Part shown: positions 9,576 to 22,520 of the stretch, one piece after another | How positions within the stretch are numbered: the first letter of the stretch is position 1 | Layout: each line of letters begins with the position of its first letter | DNA from: Aradus depressus | Lineage: Eukaryota; Arthropoda; Insecta; Hemiptera; Aradidae | DNA: 64,000 nt | Direction of reading: 5' to 3' | Assembly (NCBI GenBank): GCA_963662175.1 | Contig: OY759217.1 | Coordinates: 11,968,562 to 12,032,561, forward strand | The notes under the pieces: generated by a model | Told to the model about the DNA's origin: nothing | Databases searched by the model: none | The model's input: the letters and a program-made list of their open reading frames with translations, nothing else | Translations under genes and position numbers: made by a program

Positions 9576-9780
9576 CTGCAAATGTTACATTTTCAGTCTG
9601 TGACTCCCATGTAGCAGAGGACAAATTTTCCTTATTCAAATGAGGTTTTTTATTGTTCAGTTTCCACTGTTGGAGTATTTCTTCAATCCGAGCTATGAAA
9701 ACTTCCCATTCGGAAGCTGTAGTAAAATCAACATGATACAAATCAAATTCATCACAATCCTCAACGGATTCTGAGGCCAT
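9576..9780 (-). CDS. RAB3GAP1: RAB3GAP1 orthologue, exon 1 (start codon)
   Basis: First coding exon of the Rab3 GTPase-activating protein catalytic subunit. In known animals this protein pairs with RAB3GAP2, stimulates GTP hydrolysis on Rab3 at synaptic and secretory membranes, and the complex acts as exchange factor for Rab18. The exon gives 68 residues beginning MASESVEDCDEFDLYHVDFT; the run DFTTASEWEVFIARIEEIL and a later ATWESQTENVTFA match the family N-terminus closely. The ATG at 9780 is chosen because the family begins with a short acidic leader before this block. Donor is GCAG|GTAAGC, phase 1. With the six exons downstream it gives exactly 424 in-frame codons, under half of the usual roughly 950-1000 residues. 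The catalytic C-terminal half, with its arginine finger, lies beyond the left edge. The family assignment is secure; no experimental function is implied. Confidence 0.95.
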
Positions 9781-9821
9781 TACACTTATTTACTTGTCGT
9801 AGAGGGTCGCAGATCAAAACA

Positions 9822-9827
9822 AACTGA
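9822..9827 (-). promoter_or_regulatory. Possible RAB3GAP1 initiator
   Basis: Reading toward the gene, TCAGTT within TTGTCTCAGTTTG matches the arthropod initiator consensus (TCAKTY) about 45 bases before the ATG. No convincing TATA box or downstream promoter element was seen. A six-base motif is expected by chance, so this is only a candidate. Confidence 0.2.
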
Positions 9828-10119
9828 GACAATAACTAAGTTCACGTAAAATGAACGTCAAACAAGGGAATCTCAAACCATGTCATGTAGAATACAACAC
9901 AAACAGATAGAAACATATACAAGGACAAACCCTGTACAAAAACATGGGAAGGTTACCTTCAGTTAACAGCTGTTAAAACAGCTGGGAGAGCTATCTCGAT
10001 TTCAATTTCGATTGGTCAGAAAGGACTTTCGAAAATAGTGAACAATTATATCGACCTTCTGGTTAATTCAAAACATGATATATCTGATGATTAAGCTCGG
10101 TGTAATTAAAACCCCAGCT

Positions 10120-10515
10120 CCTTGGGTTGGTGGCCCAGTAGGATATGAACCCCTGATGCTTGGGTTGGTAACGTAGGAGATGTTTAATAAGCTGATGTGG
10201 CCCAGTAGGATTCGAACCCCTGATCCTTGGGTTGGTAACGTAAGAGATGTGTTTAATAACCTGATGTGGCCCAGTAGGATTCGAACCCCTGATCCTTGGG
10301 TTGATTACGTAGTAGATGTGTTTAATAAGCTGATGTGGCCCAGTTGGATTCGAACCCCTGATCCTTGGGTTGATTACGTAGTAGATGTGTTTAATAAGCT
10401 GATGTGGTCCAGTAGGATTCGAACCCCTGATCCTTGGGTTGATTACGTAGTAGATGTGTTTAATAAGCTGATGTGGTCCAGTAGGATTCGAACCCCTGAT
10501 CCTTGGGTTGATTAC
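10120..10515. repeat. 69-bp tandem array carrying tRNA-type B boxes
   Basis: About 5.7 copies. The shared word GGATTCGAACCCCTGATCC recurs at 10208, 10277, 10346, 10415 and 10484, exactly 69 bases apart, with a diverged first copy at 10140. On the minus strand each unit contains GGGTTCGAATCC, a match to the RNA polymerase III B box. Because 69 is a multiple of 3, it opens a chance 113-codon repetitive frame. It lies about 340 bases upstream of the RAB3GAP1 start codon. Confidence 0.9.
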
Positions 10516-10611
10516 AGTTAGTTTGTTATTGTTGACTCGCTATTATGGTCAAACGCAAGACGACGAGAGACTATATTCCAAGGTGTTATTTATTGCGACT
10601 TATACCCAGGC

Positions 10612-10805
10612 TTCAAATATGAGGTCATATCACCTATTACCAGAGCACTCTTACGTTCGTCGCTCTGGTCGGCATGGGCCCGACACAACTGGGAGTTCAA
10701 AATATTGCCTACCCAGGTTTAGTTACCTGAGTAAGGGTCTTCAACGAATACCTGACAGTACAGGTGAATATTTTTTCACCTCCCAGATAAAAAAACCTAA
10801 GGTTC
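10612..10805 (-). mobile_element. SINE family 1, partial diverged copy
   Basis: Contains GAGGTCATATCACCTATTAC, the CGTCGCTCTGGT word, GGGAGTTCAAAATATTGCC and TTCACCTCCCAGATAAAA in the family order. The tRNA head is missing. Upstream of RAB3GAP1. Confidence 0.7.
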
Positions 10806-10944
10806 TCGTCTATATATGTATATTCCTATTATAATGGGTTTGTTGTGTTGTTTATCACGAGTATGTTTGCTATAATCCTCTATTTTTCTTTAATGTTTAT
10901 TTACCATTATATGGATTGAAGAATTTGATTTTTCTTTACTTCAG

Positions 10945-11537
10945 GAAACCCCTGAATTAGACTCTTGATGATTGGGGGTGAGTATTATTCTCAGATGAGT
11001 CCAGATTCTGCCTGCCTCTAGATGGACGTGAACGAGGCCGGGCTAGAGAGGTTTAGTCCGTCATTTTTCCCCCGAATCAATTTTGGCGGAGGTTCTATGT
11101 TGGTGTGGGGAGGCGTAGATTTAAACGCCTTTACGGAGTTAGTGGTCATTGGTCAAGGCTTCAGGTATATCAAAGAGACCCTAGAACCTCATGTGATGCC
11201 CTTCGCCCCGTTTGTCGGCCCTCGATTTCTTTTGATGCACGACAATGCCCGACCACATGTTGCGTGTGTAGTTCAACACCTTCGTGAAGTTCAAACTGTG
11301 GTAATGGACTGGTCCGCAAGAAACGCAGACATGAACCCCATAGAGCATGTCTAGGTCTAGCTTGCAAGACGCGCCAGAACACGACAGCCACAAAATTTAG
11401 AGGATTTGCGGAATTTCTTGCTTGTGGAAACACATACCGGAAGAAGTAATTCAACATTTATTCAGGGAATGCCCAGAAGAATAGATGCTGTCATTCAATC
11501 TAGGGAAGAGGACACCAGTTACTTTTTCGAAATTTGA
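10945..11537 (+). pseudogene. Tc1/mariner transposase relic
   Basis: Fragments of the DDE domain in order: LFSDESRFCLPLDGRERGRA (first Asp), GGGSMLVWGG, LEPHVMPFAPF, FLLMHDNARPHVACVVQHL (second Asp) and DWSARNADMNPIEHV (Glu). The last two acidic residues are about 33 residues apart, close to the DD34E of Tc1 elements. After 11354 the frame shifts and the tail ends with EDTSYFFEI and a stop near 11537. An in-frame stop (TGGGGGTGA) precedes the first block. The DNA-binding N-terminus and TIRs were not found; dead copy in the RAB3GAP1-BTG spacer. Confidence 0.88.
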
Positions 11538-13139
11538 TATGTTTTTAGGATATTTTTCTGATAACTTTTTTGTTTTTTTAAAAACGTTTTCCATATTAAA
11601 AAAAAAAAGAAAAGAATTTTACTTTTTCTGTTAATTTTTAATTTCCTTTATCAATGCCACAAATAATAATATCTTCATGTCCATTTCCGATGTCACAAAC
11701 CCATTAAAATCGCAAAAATTGAAGTGATCCTTTAATTTTGTCCGATATATTATATATAAGTACATTGCGTTAAGCTAATCTGTTGGAAACTCGTGAAGAA
11801 ATTCCATTCCACATGCAGAAATTATGGTAAAAATTGTAACATACAAGTAGTGCATTTGAAGTGGGGCATATGAACCGGTTTGTGATCACTGGATGGAACC
11901 GTAGGGTTTTCAAGTTTGCGCACTTTTACCGGAACTGATATTAAAGTATTAATACTTTAAATAGATTTTTTCTAGCCTTTTTGTGGACAACAGCTGTTTT
12001 TGCACAAAATTCTTTTAATAGATGCTTTTCACAAGAATATTTTTATCGGAAAAAAATGGAAGTTTGTACATTAGAACACTGGAAAAAACGGCTCAAAAAA
12101 AATTGGTGTCCGATGGTAAACCGAAAAGGGCTTTGCCCGGATTTTTACATTTGAAATAGAAAAATTCTATTTTGCGCGAGAATTTTGTCTCTCAATTGAT
12201 TTCAATGGGGGATTTCGTTTTTCGGTGATTATTCCTTCGTGGTATGTTCGATTTCAGATTTTTTTAGTAGTAAACCATCGTCACCGTGTCCACTACCATC
12301 GTGGCAAATTTCAATGTGATCGGTAAAGGGGTTTAGGAGGAGTACCAGTACAACGAAATACATGAGTCGCCTAAGAAAGAGGTTCGTAAACCCAGCTCAA
12401 TAATTGATAATTATTATTATTCATCTCATATGTTAATAATAATAATTATTATTATTCATCTCATATGTTTTCTGTTCAAAGATTTGGTATAGGTATATAA
12501 TTTTTAAACTATTTTGATTTTCGTAATTGTATGACATACCCAGTGATCATGATATGATTCAATCTCTTAACTAAAGGAAAAGGTTATTAAAGAAATAAAT
12601 AAAAATTCATAAAATTTTCAAATTTTTTTTTTCTTTTCATTTTCATCTTTAATAATATAATAAAAATGATACGACTACACATATAAACAAAAATGGCTAA
12701 CACCTAATGAGTGCCAGTGTACATTAGAACTTATTTTGGTTTGATGGACCCTGTGGTTAGAGATACATTTAGATAAATTCAAAAAAAAATATATTATAGC
12801 ATATTATAATATATTATTATAAAGAAATCTAACACCCATATTAAAAATTGTAAAATAAGTGAACATAATTTACGATTATCACAATAATGAGTATTTGTAC
12901 TAACGAATCAAAATTACTAATAACACACACACATTTACATGTGTACAGGAGGGGGAATAGATATATATTTGATAAAATATTACATTTAACACATTATTCC
13001 AACATAAATAGTAAATACAAAATAATTAACATTATACTACAAATAAAAAGAAAATATATAATTACAGTAATTAGTCTCGATAATCCGAGTTCATGTGACG
13101 ATGACTATGTACTATTATTATTTTTTATTGATTATGTAC
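11538..13139. other. Spacer, no gene recognised
   Basis: AT-rich sequence with short homopolymers and (TTA)/(TAA) runs near 12408-12470, where ATTATTATTATTCATCTCAT occurs twice about 40 bases apart. The 92-codon frame at 12887 is lysine/isoleucine-rich with no motif and is regarded as chance. Confidence 0.5.
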
Positions 13140-13275
13140 GATTCGTGTTAGCCATGTTTCTATAACGGAATATATTTAGTTATTTACAACATCCATGGCG
13201 CCAGGAGAGAGTTCTATCTAGCAAAATAAAACCCGGGGGGTATTTGAATCCGCAAAACGTGAGTCCATGCGAAAA
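13140..13275 (-). mobile_element. SINE family 2, degraded copy
   Basis: Reverse-oriented: TTAGCCATGTTTCTATAACG, TCCATGGCGCCAGGAGAG and AAAATAAAACCC match the body of 44950-45133. The B box is decayed to TATTTGAATCCGC. Confidence 0.6.
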
Positions 13276-16200
13276 CATAACTTTGAAAGTGAAATATTGC
13301 CTTACTTGTATTTTCATACTAGTTTTTCTTCATTCGTAATTTCGCCCTACCTACCTTTTTTGAAACAATTTTTTTTAGCATGCAAAGATTACAATTTTGA
13401 CCTATTGCGTTTCCTACTATAACCAACAGTAACGGGGTTAATTTCCAATTGCAGCGCGGTTGTTTGAAGCACACAGCCATTATCAATCCGCGCCATGCGC
13501 ATCTGTCCAACTTTCGTTGACCGACTCGGATTATCGAGACAACTGTAATAAAATATAAATAATGAGATTAGGATGCTTATCAAAAAATGTCTATGCCAGT
13601 AACCTTCAAAAAAAAAAAAAAAAAAAAAAAAATTAAATTTCACATAATAATGTATCATTAAAAATCTACGCATTGTGATAATCATACATTAATTTAAAAA
13701 TTACATTTTTACAATAAAAAACTAAAATAAAGAAAGAAATATTTTAAAATTCACACAATATAAAAAAATTGTATATTTACAGAAAAAAAAAATTCATTGA
13801 ATTAAAAGAATTAAAGAAAACTAAAATAACGAAGCAATTTCATGAAAAGCGAAAATAATATTTTATCGAAATAAAATGAGGGAAATATAAATTTTGTACA
13901 GCTTATCATTTAACAGTACATAGCAAAAATTGGCGTAATTTAAATAAAAAAGTATCTACATAAACAAATTATTCGTTATCTATTTTATTTGCAGTATACA
14001 AAGTTTTGTGAAGTTATTTGCGGATTTCAAATGAATAACATCTTAAAAATAGCTGGAATTATTTAAATAATCAAAACGTATAAATGATTGTAATTTAGGT
14101 TCTAATCACCCTTACACCATCCTCGCGTATGAGGCAGGTGAACATCCCATTGTAGATATACCTGTCAGGTTATCTTATTTCTACTCATGATACCAATACC
14201 CACTATTTAGGACAGGACAGTAACGTAACTTGATATAACCACAAAGGGAGGTCATCTCGCTCCTGCGCCAGGGTCGTTAAAGCGGTGTGCAGATAATTTA
14301 ACCAGAAGAGGTTATCTCGATCCTGCGCACCAATGGATGATGGGGGTTGTTAAGGAAGGATTGCGGTTAACATCTAATAATATAACGAGTGAGCCCATGG
14401 TTTCGACAATTCGGATAATTATTCAAACATTATTCGTTTCGAAATACAAATAAAAAAAATAACATTACTGCAAATAAGAACAACGAATAAAATATTTAAA
14501 ATAACCTAAACAAATAATTAATTTAAAATTATTATTTACGAATAAAACAGATAATTTTCAAAGATTTTTTGTTATTTAAATAATTCTTGCTCACTGTGGT
14601 AGAAGAGATAAAACAGTAATATTACAATAGAAAATAGGACAATGGATAGTACACTTCCAGAAAATATTGGTGGGAGAATTGTCCGAATCATATGATAGGA
14701 TCATTAAAATATTGTAATACAAATCTATTTTCACAAACAAACTCATTGTGAATTTAATGTTATTAATGGTAGTACGTCTATTGACGCACGATGAGTTTTT
14801 GACGAAAGTAAAAGTTGAACTAAAAAATAATCAGTGGGGAGAATTTTACGTCCCATATCAACTTGAAACAATTCCAATTGAATTTAGTTGAAAAATAAAT
14901 TTAATTTCATAGATGAATTATATAAATAAATGTTTTAATTTTTATAAACAGGCAGAGCACTGAGAACTTCCTGTGATTTCATTTAACACCAGCTGGACAA
15001 TAGTTCTAGTTTCACTTACAAATACTTTGACGAAGCTAATATAAGAGCAAAAAAATGTATAGTAATTTTTATTTTTAATAAAAACATCGACAATACAAAA
15101 TATAATTTTTATTTAACCAAAGGGGGGGTTCAGGTGAAATGCAAGCAGCCCCAAACATATCGAATGCTGATTACTGACCTCGCATTTTCAAAACTACGCC
15201 ATTTTTTATATTATAGTTTTTTATTCGTTACAAATCCATTTTCATTTTCGCCAAAATAACGTAAACCACCGGTCAACAGTTAGCATTCAATATAGATATT
15301 GTTCAACTCACGATATTTTTATTTATTTTTCGAAATGAATAAATAACGTTTTTGTAAGATAGAAATGTAGCGTCCTTTTACCTAATTTTACTGTATAATA
15401 ATATTTTGAGCAATATATATATATATATATATATTTTCATTACTATGGTCCAAACAACAATAACTGAAAACTACACTGCTAAACATCAATGAATCAAAAT
15501 TAAGATATAGTAAGAGTCAAACTACAAGCAAAACACTGACATAAAAGTGGTTCTCTTATTTTTGATTGAGGAGAAACATTCCTATAAAAAAAGTATTTAA
15601 AAAACGGAATTATGGGGGGATGAATTACTGAAAAAAAAATTGGATTCTTAGAAAAGAATGTTTTAATGTGAAAACAAAATAGCCTAAGTAAAAAACGCTG
15701 TTTTAATATTTTTTCGATATATACAATATACAATTTTTTTTAAAGATGTTTTCTTTTTTTCTAAAACAAAACTAATCCATTTAGTAAATTAAAAAAAATT
15801 ATATTAAAAAAAATATGGCTCATATGCCAAATTATTTTTTCAACAGTAGCCACAGTCAAATACTACAGTAGGTACTGATGATTTTATTTTAAATAAATAG
15901 AGCATATTGTTTCTTATGTTTTATATAATCTCCTAGAGATTATAGGGATGATTGGTACTCTCCCAGTTGTACAGAAATAAATGGTAGCACTGAGTTGGTG
16001 AAATCAAGGATAGGCAATAGCGAAAGCAAAGCGGTTAACACAAGCGATGATCGATTCCCTAACTAAATATCACATAATACTAATTCAAATAACAAACCAT
16101 AAATACTGTCGATCTATCAGCCCCCTTTCTTCTTTACCATCAAAAACTATATAAATTTCTAAAAAAATATTTTTTGTTTGTATTTCATTTTTACTTAAGT

Positions 16201-19200
16201 AGACATATAGAAATTAGTTTTTTTTTTTTTTAAACAATGTAGAAACAAAACACTCGCACAAAATATAGAGGAACACGAGAGATCATAGTTTTAATAACAA
16301 ATATCAAAGGGAATTGTGGAACTAAAGACAAACTCGTATTTATAATGTTCATTTATTTTAATAAAATAATTTTATTATTATTTTTATTAGTAATTAAAAA
16401 AAAACATTTCTATGTAATATTTACAATATTTTAAACAATTTATTAATCGGTAATACAGTAAAATAGCTTATAACTTATCGAGTATAAAGACGATTCAATG
16501 AATACACCACGAAATTAAGTGTGTGGCATGACGTTCCTTTAAAAAAATATTAACTTTAGTAAGGTGAATTAGGCGGGAAAATCGTCTATTAGGAGGATTT
16601 TGCCAAGATTAATTGAGTGTACCATTATTTGAAAATATCTTCTTATTTCAACCCACTCGCCCATCACGTCAAAAAATTGCTCTTTAATACTTCAACTTGG
16701 AAACACTTTCTGGGTGGTTTAGCAAACCCAGATTTGTGGAATATTTTTCTCGATAGAAATTATTTAAAATTTTCAAACAATGTTTGGTGGTAATAATGAA
16801 ATTATGTAACCTACTTTTGTTCTCTTCAAAAATTGAGAATAACATTGGAATGTAATAGCAATTTATCTTAGCCAAAAAATGTCATCGTTCCGATAAGGAT
16901 CATAATAAAATAATTATACTGCATTTGAATGAAAACATTAATAATAATAATAATCCAAATGACAAAGAACTTTCCATAATGGACTGATAAATTAAATAAA
17001 TAATTACAAATTGTGGTATTTGTAGGCAGTTTTTGAAATTAGATATTTTTAAAATTTTCATCACAAAATTTATGTATCATTCTGAAGCTAGCAGTAAGAA
17101 ATGTAATTAATTTTTTTTAAAAATCAGGAATTGAAAATATATTGTATTTTTTTTTCTCTTTTTAGGGAATAACATGGGATGAAATGGCAAATTTACAGGT
17201 AGACCCCCATTCTAGTCGTAGCTAGTCGGCATGATTATATATTATACGTTACAACAAACACACATTGGCCGAGTAACGTATTGAGTACTTTCCTTATAAA
17301 GAACGTAGATATTTGTAGTCGCGATTTCAAAAAATTTAAGCTTCATCGAACGAGGCTTTCAATGCCTCAAATAAAAAAAAAAAGTAAGAAATAAAAATCT
17401 GTTGTAAAAATTTAGGAGGTTTTAATTGTCTTTAATTCTAGAATTCCTTCAAATTCATTTAAAAAAAAACAAACATGCAATATGATTTTACAATGGAATG
17501 GATATCGAGCTTAACGAGGGTGTGTGAACTGACTTTTGACAATTTATATACTACTGCAATAATTGCAGAAATTAAGCAAGCATGCTGTGTTGCAGTTTTA
17601 TTATTTTTTTCAAATAAGTGCAACGAACCAATTTCTTTCTCGTTATCAAAAACAGTCTTATTACTATCACGTGGCGGTTACAATAAGCAAAATTGCATAA
17701 ACATTGGTTACATCACATAAATATGTTAATTTTAGTTCATCTCCCCTTCTGACCCTCGATAGCCATCTCATAGAATAGTTTGCTGAGACTGCAAAAAAAA
17801 AAAAAAAAAAAAAAAAACTCAAAATAACAATTTTCAACACAAACTAAAAATTAGGTTCTAAATTGAAAAAATAAATCATATTACCTTACTGATGATTAGA
17901 TATTACAAAGTTAATTAATTTTACCTGATATTCTGTAATTAAATGAGCTGCAAATCTTTATGCACAAATAACACAGAAAAAAAAACAGTAATTATCATAT
18001 ACTTTCATTAATGTGATAAAAGAAAAGAAAATACAAATAAAAATAAAAGTTTTCAATTTATTTTGTTTAAATTTAAAGATCACCTACATAATATACATAA
18101 AATTTAAATATATTTTTATTTCAAATTATCTATAAGCACTATTAAAATAAACAACAAAATTTCTTTGCTTAAGAGACTTTAACACTAATTTGCGGTTTTA
18201 ACATACCTTATATAATTTACATGTATATGTAGTATCATAAATAATTATATTAGAAAGAGAATACTGTTTTCGTCTAAATTAAATATTTAATAAATTATTT
18301 TCATCTCTATAACAAAAATTTTATAGAATCCTTTCAGACTTGGTCAAAAAAACCAAAAAAAACTAACGCTAAAATGTAATAAACTATTTGTTTATAATAA
18401 TTCAGAAAAAAAATAATCATTATATGCAATATTATGCTCACTATTTCTGAATAAAATAATTTTAAAAACTAACAATTAGATTATGTAATACAAATCATGC
18501 TAAAACCTCATTGACAAGCAAGGAAACGTCGATGTCTTCACTAAAACCGATTTTAAAATTTTTTAAAATTAAAGTTTGCTTTGGTATTGTAACGATTTCT
18601 GAGTTAAATCATGAGTGGCAGTTAAACCAAAGGGACTTATCAAAAATTCATTTTTTCGTTAAATATATAACAATTTTTTTTTCTATTGCCCAACCCTTCA
18701 TTACCAAATATGTACAATATAAATTGTTTACATAATTTAAAAAAATATAGGTATATTTCTAATTACAATTTATAAATTTTATATATGTTCTATTTATTTT
18801 ATACAATATACATACATGCTTTTTCAAACAACTTCGATTGTTTTTTGTTTTGTATTTTTTTTCTCTAGTTTTTCCATTTTTTTTTTCAATATAAACTTAT
18901 GTTGAAAATAATCATACACAAGTTAATTTTTATCAAAATTTAATTAGGTTACTCTTATTTCATTTTTCAATTTTTTTTGTTTACTTTTATTTTTTTATTC
19001 GATTTTTCAAAACGTAGAAGTATACAGGGTGTGAATGTGAATTATTATAATAGAAGCACAGCAAAAGATTCTATAGTTACATAGAAATAACATTTCAGAA
19101 TAAAAAATAAATGAAATGTTCATAGATTGAAGAAAAGGTAAAGCTAAATTTAAGTTCTACTAGTTGTTAAGACTGACTGAGTCTAAGAAACGATTTTTCA

Positions 19201-19763
19201 CTTATGTACAGTTAGATAGATAGGTAAACTTATATATAATAATATGTTTAATAACGTAGTATGTTAGGTGAGACACTGATATAGGGGTAGGTCAATCGAA
19301 GGGTCTTTAGTCTTCATTAAAAATAAATATATACTTATTTCATGCAATTATTATTGTAGTTGAGAGGAAAAAAACTACTTCTCTGTGAATATAATAATTT
19401 ACGGAAACGTAAAACTGTACAAATACATCGAACATAATTTCAATTAATTTTACATGAAACAAAAATAAGCGTGCAGGCAAAGCGAAGTATTTCCTCCCTT
19501 TAATATTTTTTTAAATGTTAGAATGGCGAAACAAATTATACAAGCCTACTAACTCCCCAAAAAATTTAAAGATTCACATAATGGAATAGCAAAAAAAAAA
19601 AAAAAGCATGAATAATTGTCACTTTTCATGCATTTATGTCGGTCGTCTAGAGAAATTCTAGCTCAAAACAGTGTTATGTCACATCTGACGAAAAATAAGA
19701 GAATTTAATTAGAACAATCAAGGATTGGATTTCATTTTGTTTATACATTAGTTCAGGTTCCAT
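13276..19763. other. Long AT-rich spacer, no gene recognised
   Basis: About 6.5 kb of very AT-rich DNA between RAB3GAP1 and BTG with poly(A/T) runs, an (AT)n at 15415-15434 and (ATA)n near 16941. No protein family was recognised in any frame. One exon-like 33-base segment flanked by good splice sites is at 17166-17198. The stretch 14100-14400 is somewhat less AT-rich and has a doubled GAGGTTATCTCGATCCTGCG-like motif near 14250 and 14310. Confidence 0.5.
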
Positions 19764-19771
19764 CCGATAGG

Positions 19772-20474
19772 CAGTGGCGGCCCTGCAATGAGGCTAAAAA
19801 GGCATCGCCTTCTGGTATTAACAAGGATATTAGGATGTTAAGGAACGTCGAGGTTCTGTCATGTAAGGAAATACGACTCAAAATTTCGCCGAATTTAGGA
19901 CATTATAATGGCTAGAGTGGAAGTGTGTAGTGTCATTATAAGGGCCTCAAGAAATAGTTTCCGAAAAGTTAGCCAAATTCTGTGTTTACTTTCTCCAACG
20001 ACAAAAACTCGACCTCCCATAAGATTGTAGATACTGACACTTGTATTACAAGTTTTCATGTTATTATTGTATAGTAATTTAAAAAAATCGAGACTAAATT
20101 GGATTAAGGTACTTTTTTTTTGATACTCAAAAGACCCACTACTTCTGGGGAGTCGAAAATTATTAATCCTAGTGTTGAGTGCCTAAATAAATAAATAATT
20201 CAAGTTAAATTTCAAAATTAAAAAAAATATATATAGGTATATATATATTTATTAGTCACGATCATGTATAATAATAAATTCATTGAATTTATCAATTTTT
20301 TTCTAATTGAATTTATTTATTCAAGCACTCAACATCAGGATTACTTCTCTTTAACCTCATAGAATCAATGAAAGTTTTAGGTGTCCAAAAAAAATAAATT
20401 GGAATACCACGTTATGGATTTATGCTCATCTACAGACCTTCTCCCTCAATCCTTGCTTTGAGGGGCCGCCATTG
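19772..20474. mobile_element. hAT-type MITE with 8-bp TSD
   Basis: Termini CAGTGGCGGCCC and (reverse complement) CAATGGCGGCCCC, flanked by the identical 8-mer CCGATAGG at 19764-19771 and 20475-20482. This is diagnostic of hAT-superfamily transposition. Sub-terminal inverse pairs are also present, for example TAATCCTAGTGTTGAGTGC against GCACTCAACATCAGGATTA. No transposase remains, so it is a 703-base non-autonomous copy. Confidence 0.88.
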
Positions 20475-20482
20475 CCGATAGG

Positions 20483-21802
20483 GGAACATTATTTACAACT
20501 ATAATTTATTTTGTTAATGTCTTCACGAGTGAAATGTGTATGTATAAATTACCTGATTATCAGACAGTATTCGATAAAAATAAGTAATTGAAGTTACACA
20601 AGAATGAAACAGATGGGCATAATAAGACTAGAGTTTAAAGGAGAGGGGGGGGGCACCTATCAACAAATACAACTCAACACAGTTAATTTTTCACATATAA
20701 CTAGAAATAAAGAACAACTTTGCCAAAATGAAAGACAATAATTCAATAAGAAGTGAAATTTTATGCGTCAAATGTTCTAAAAACTCGCGGGAACGCTTTG
20801 CTCAGGTGGTCATCAATTTTATTGGCACCCAAAAAAATAATCACAGGGTTCTTACGTTTCTCAACAGTAGATATGTAGCCATTTCGCACTATTGTTAACA
20901 TTATAAATAATTTTTATGTACAATATTTGTATGAAGTCTAAAAATGTACTATGTATTCAACATAAAATACGTATATAGGCATATTTTTCTGAAATCGAGA
21001 AGAAATTTTCTAGAGAAACATTGAAATGTTTGGCTTTAGTGGAAAGTAATTTTAATTTGATAACACTGGATTTGGACCACTTCAATTGAGCTCGTTTAAT
21101 TATCTCGTTTACAGGTTTTAACTTAATTTCCAATAATTTACAAAAACGTTTAGTAATATAAAAAAATTAATTAAAAAATAAAGGCTAGATTAGATAGTTG
21201 GAAAGTTAAGAGATTAGATAGTTGGAAAGTTAAGTAGTGTTTTGTGTTCAGTGATTACGTAAAATATGATAATAAAAGAACTTTCATGTGGTCTACAATA
21301 CCTACTTATTTAAAAAAATATATATAACTATAAACTTTACAAATTTAAACGTAAAAGAAAATTTTACAGACTTAAAACCGGCATATCTATATAAAGGAGA
21401 CTATGTATCATACAATGTAAGTACATATATAAAAATTTTAACTATGAAAATAAATGAATTCAGCTGCTTCCTTCTCTCTACTAAAACAATAATAATAAGT
21501 GAGGGTGAATATATTTGTTTTATGAAAATATGATTTAAAATTAGTTAAGCTGAGGCAAGGCAGGATATGGAGTTGATGAAAAAATACTGTACAATTTCCT
21601 AAGTACACCGGCTTCACGTCGTCCTGACCTGGTTCAAAGGAGGACTACAGACAGATTTAGCTCCAGAAGGTTACAACTTTTCAGTAATTTCTGTTAAATT
21701 TATCTGCTCACATGTCATGCGTTATAGAAAGGCGTAAAGTTAACAAATGGAGGCCTAATTATATACTAAATTTAAACATTTTCAAACAGTATTTCGTAAA
21801 TA
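20483..21802. other. AT-rich spacer, no gene recognised
   Basis: No exon or known repeat was recognised. A short direct repeat, GATTAGATAGTTGGAAAGTT, occurs twice around 21188-21230. The 81-codon frame at 21288 has no motif. It may include distal 3' UTR of the BTG gene if polyadenylation is downstream of 23057, but nothing shows this. Confidence 0.4.
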
Positions 21803-22389
21803 ATCTATAGCTCGTATAAAAAAGTATACGTATCAAAATTAAGGAGCATATAATTTTTTTTTTTTTTGGATAAAGGAACCGTTTCGGAGCATTCGCAGCA
21901 CAAAAATGATACCCAAGCGCTCCCGGGGGTTGCTATTTGCTCTGAAACCATTACAGATAGATACAATAAAATGTCATATATTTATTCCAGAGCATAAAAT
22001 TGTCAACATAGCATTATGGCTATAAGCATCACTAGATTTAGAAAGCACGAGAGTTACTAGTTTTTTCCGTGGAGTTTGGGTGACACACCTGTTGTGAGAC
22101 ATGGAGGACATTACAACTGGACAATCACCAGTGGGTCCCATTCACCACATCTCGTGACAAGCTCCATAGACGCAGGTAACGCGCCTTAAGTAGCTGTAGT
22201 AGTTTCAGAGCAAATTACAACAAAAAAATTCAAAATTGCCAATCCTGTGGCATGCCATTTGACCGCGCTGGGAGAATCATTTTCGAACTGCATTTGTTCC
22301 GGAACGGTTGCTTTCTTTATTAAGTGAACATGCTTGTGTCACACAATTTTGATAAGAACATTTTTTTTTTTTTGGTACGAGCTATAGAT
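21803..22389. mobile_element. TA-flanked foldback MITE
   Basis: The termini ATCTATAGCTCGTA and TACGAGCTATAGAT are perfect inverse 14-mers flanked by TA (21801-21802, 22390-22391). Further inverse pairs follow: ATCAAAATT/AATTTTGAT, GGAACCGTTTCGGA/TCCGGAACGGTT and GCTCTGAAAC/GTTTCAGAGC. No coding sequence is present. It lies downstream of the BTG stop. Confidence 0.75.
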
Positions 22390-22520
22390 TATAAAATATT
22401 AATGAAAACCTTTAAAAATACTTAAAACTAAAGTATATAATGATAGATAAAATGAATTGAGCTTAGTAAAAATCAGTTGTTAGACTACGAGTCGGGTCTG
22501 TCTCCACACTCCAAATTCAA

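Noticed and set aside
10120..10515. CRISPR array
   Set aside because: Units are contiguous 69-base tandem repeats with no unique spacers, in eukaryotic DNA.
10180..10521. 113-codon repetitive open frame
   Set aside because: Product of the 69-bp tandem array, whose unit is a multiple of three; no start context, no partner exons, composition dictated by the repeat.
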